This document shows positions 62,441-64,000 of a DNA stretch of 64,000 nt, piece after piece. Source of the DNA: Clostridia bacterium (lineage in GTDB: Bacteria > Bacillota > Clostridia > Acetivibrionales > DSM-2933). The translations under genes were made by a program, and so were the position numbers. The stretch covers positions 1 to 64,000 of the forward strand of contig JAOABQ010000011.1 in NCBI GenBank assembly GCA_026418275.1. Reading direction: 5' to 3'. Position 1 is the first letter of the stretch; each line of letters opens with the position of its first letter. The notes under the pieces were generated by a model, which was given only the letters and a program-made list of their open reading frames with translations, did no database searches and had not been told where the DNA came from.

Positions 62441-62908
62441 GAAAAAAGAGCTAATAATGATCTTCACTACAGCCAATGTAGATCCCTGACAACCTTAAAG
62501 CAATCTTTCGACTACTCTAAAGCTTTACAGAACCTGCATTCACCTTTGCTCGACAGTCAAAAATCCCTTGGAAGCCTGTTGCAACCGTTAGGCTGCAGCA
62601 GACCTCCAGCAAAATAGATTATAAAGGAATTACTAAATACATAGTAAGCTGTTATAAAAATATTGAATGCCTGCGGAACCTTTGACTATCTTAGCTCGAA
62701 TACAATATATCCCTTTTGACCCTACTGCAATAGGTGTTACCGCAGTAAAGCCTTAGAGGATATATTATACTCTGCCCGCCGGCTAATACCAAGCCTTTAC
62801 GTCTCAAAGGACGAGACCTGACATTAACCTTTGGCCGAATATTACAAAGCCTTTCGACCTTATAATACTCTTGGCTCAACCATCATCAACCCTTGTGATA
62901 TTATTATG
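62441..62908 (-). ncRNA. Candidate large structured non-coding RNA
   Basis: A gene-free segment dense in complementary stems. Closing helix: 62452-62462 with 62897-62906 (one bulge), directly followed on the minus strand by CTCTTTTTTC, a T-run end. Inner helices: 62698-62712 with 62758-62772 (15 bp); 62837-62849 with 62859-62870; hairpin 62723-62747 (10 bp, loop ACACC); 62801-62817; 62581-62596 (GCAGCC UAAC GGUUGC); 62467-62481. In four of the inner helices the plus strand has A-C mismatches that become G-U pairs on the minus strand, which fixes the orientation. AAAGG recurs beside many stems. It is too long and lacks the motifs for 6S, tmRNA or RNase P. I do not recognise the class; OLE, ROOL and raiA RNAs should be compared. 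Confidence 0.6.
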
Positions 62909-63156
62909 ATCCGAAATTGTCTTTTTATGAATGTTAAATAATGGTTAGGTTGCGTAATTTTGAAATAAACTTGATTCTCTATGTATCATGAAGTACAATA
63001 TGCCTGATGATTTAATTCAATCTTATTTAATAAGAATTAAAATAAAGAGAAACAATAACCAATGAAATGGGTTATGATCATCATTTGTCAGACTAGGTTA
63101 GGGAATAAACTTTTGTTAAATTTATCATGATTTCTAAAGTAGGAGGGTTACAATTT
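62909..63156 (+). other. Intergenic region before SIS-domain gene
   Basis: About 250 AT-rich bases that must hold the promoter of the SIS gene and, on the other strand, that of the candidate RNA. No promoter matches the consensus well; TTGTCA near 63086 is a possible -35. Confidence 0.35.
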
Positions 63157-64000
63157 ATGAACAGTTATTTAAAGGATGTTTTTGCCCAACCGGCTATTTT
63201 AAGAAAAGCCTTTGAGGAGTACATAAGCAGTGAAAGCTTAAATAAAATGAATCAGCTGGCCCGGAAAAAATACCATAAAGTGATTTATTCGGGAATGGGT
63301 GGATCCCATTATGCGTGTTATGGTGCTTGTATTGAACTTGTCAGGAACGGGTACAATGCGTTCGTAAAGTCTGCAGGTGAGCTTTTACATTATGAATACC
63401 AGTTGCTGGATGAAAATACACTGCTGTTTTTGGTTTCCCAGTCAGGGGAGAGTGCTGAAATTGTTCATTTGATAGACAAAATTCCGGATTCCTGCACCGT
63501 TGTTGCGATTACCAACAAACCGGATAGTACTTTGGCAAAAAGGGGTAATTTTGTATTTACCTTAAATGTACCGGATGAGGAGGCTGTTGCAACGCGAACT
63601 TATTTATCTACAATTATACTTTTGGGGATTATAGCCAAAACAATGACCAAGGGACTCAATGATGAGATGATAGACCAGTTTCGATCTGCAATAAACCACA
63701 TTGAAAAGTTTTTATCAAAGGACTTTGAAGCAATGAAACAAGAATTAAAGGAGTTTATCGGAGTTCCGGGATATATTTGCCTCACAGGAAGAGGCTTTTC
63801 TTATTCGACAGTTCTAGCTGGAGGTTTATTTATACGCGAAGTAGGGAAGTTCCCTTGTATCAGCATTGATAGTGGAGAATTCAGACATGGACCCTTTGAG
63901 TTAATCGATAAGGATTTTACAGGTATTATTGTTTCTCCTGAAGGACTCACATACGGCATTAACCGGAAATTAGCCGAAGATATTGCCAAAAGGGGTGGTA
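63157..64000 (+). CDS. SIS-domain sugar isomerase-like protein, 3' end outside window
   Basis: At least 281 residues, open to the right edge. Two SIS domains are visible: the first with IYSGMGGSHYACYG and LVSQSGESAEI, the second with CLTGRGFSYSTVLAGG and DSGEFRHGPFELI. This is the arrangement of the GlmS isomerase half and of AgaS/FrlB-type phosphosugar isomerases/deaminases; no glutaminase domain precedes it. The ATG has AGGAGGG nine bases upstream. The substrate is unknown. Confidence 0.9.
   Translation, partial: MNSYLKDVFAQPAILRKAFEEYISSESLNKMNQLARKKYHKVIYSGMGGSHYACYGACIELVRNGYNAFVKSAGELLHYEYQLLDENTLLFLVSQSGESAEIVHLIDKIPDSCTVVAITNKPDSTLAKRGNFVFTLNVPDEEAVATRTYLSTIILLGIIAKTMTKGLNDEMIDQFRSAINHIEKFLSKDFEAMKQELKEFIGVPGYICLTGRGFSYSTVLAGGLFIREVGKFPCISIDSGEFRHGPFELIDKDFTGIIVSPEGLTYGINRKLAEDIAKRGG

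Noticed and set aside
62691-62879. 62-codon minus-strand frame
   Set aside because: It lies within the candidate structured RNA, has no ribosome site, and its reading frame is explained by stem pairing rather than by codon use.
62441-62908. tmRNA, RNase P RNA, 6S RNA, SRP RNA or a group II intron
   Set aside because: The hallmark motifs (for example GAGGAAAGTCC of RNase P, the alanine acceptor end of tmRNA, a domain V hairpin) were looked for on both strands and not found.

Overview
The window looks like chromosome from a low-GC, anaerobic, cellulolytic clostridium of the Acetivibrio/Hungateiclostridium (Clostridium thermocellum) type. Three secreted proteins carry an X module plus dockerin of the kind found at the end of scaffoldin CipA, and one of them ends in a GH124-like cellulase domain. 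The bifunctional AdhE with Rex-like operators, the complex I-related membrane complex and the agr quorum-sensing genes fit a fermentative Firmicute. Strong Shine-Dalgarno sequences, frequent TTG/GTG starts and many intrinsic terminators agree. No tRNA, rRNA or CRISPR array was seen.

Layout. 1-1270: the end of a drug-type ABC exporter operon, clearly richer in GC than the rest. 1415-8954 (minus): a six-gene complex I/hydrogenase-4-like operon whose 'hydrogenase' large subunit has lost all four Ni-Fe cysteines, that is, an Ehr-type complex. 9.5-22.5 kb: the X-dockerin GH124 cellulase, an ABC exporter, two polysaccharide deacetylase-like proteins, small unknown proteins, a two-component system, a broken hydrolase and an X-dockerin-CBM protein. 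22.6-25.2 kb (minus): argGH. 25.4-29.7 kb: ruvC-ruvA-lipoprotein-ruvB-queH behind a consensus promoter. 30.0-34.7 kb: cell-wall amidase, galE and an MFS transporter. 35.0-38.0 kb: agrBD converging on agrAC.

39.1-49.7 kb is the most unusual part. One-strand genes encode an Hsp70 ATPase fused to a C-terminal propeller-like repeat domain, a small membrane protein, a C39-like cysteine peptidase with four peptidoglycan-binding repeats but no signal peptide, an unknown protein, two dynamin-like GTPases and a two-pass membrane protein ending in a GrpE-like domain. Together they look like a chaperone/membrane-remodelling system with its own Hsp70, exchange factor and dynamin pair, reminiscent of actinobacterial iniBAC/dynamin loci.

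50.2-64.0 kb: a degenerate UvrD-like helicase, a third X-dockerin protein (FN3-like), a CorA-family transporter with an altered GMN motif, an orphan response regulator behind 21-bp-spaced repeats, a palindromic element, adhE with two Rex-like sites, a sugar isomerase/epimerase, thpR, a CapA-like protein, a lone YgiT/MqsA-type zinc finger, a large candidate structured RNA on the minus strand (about 62441-62908), and the start of a SIS-domain gene cut by the window end.
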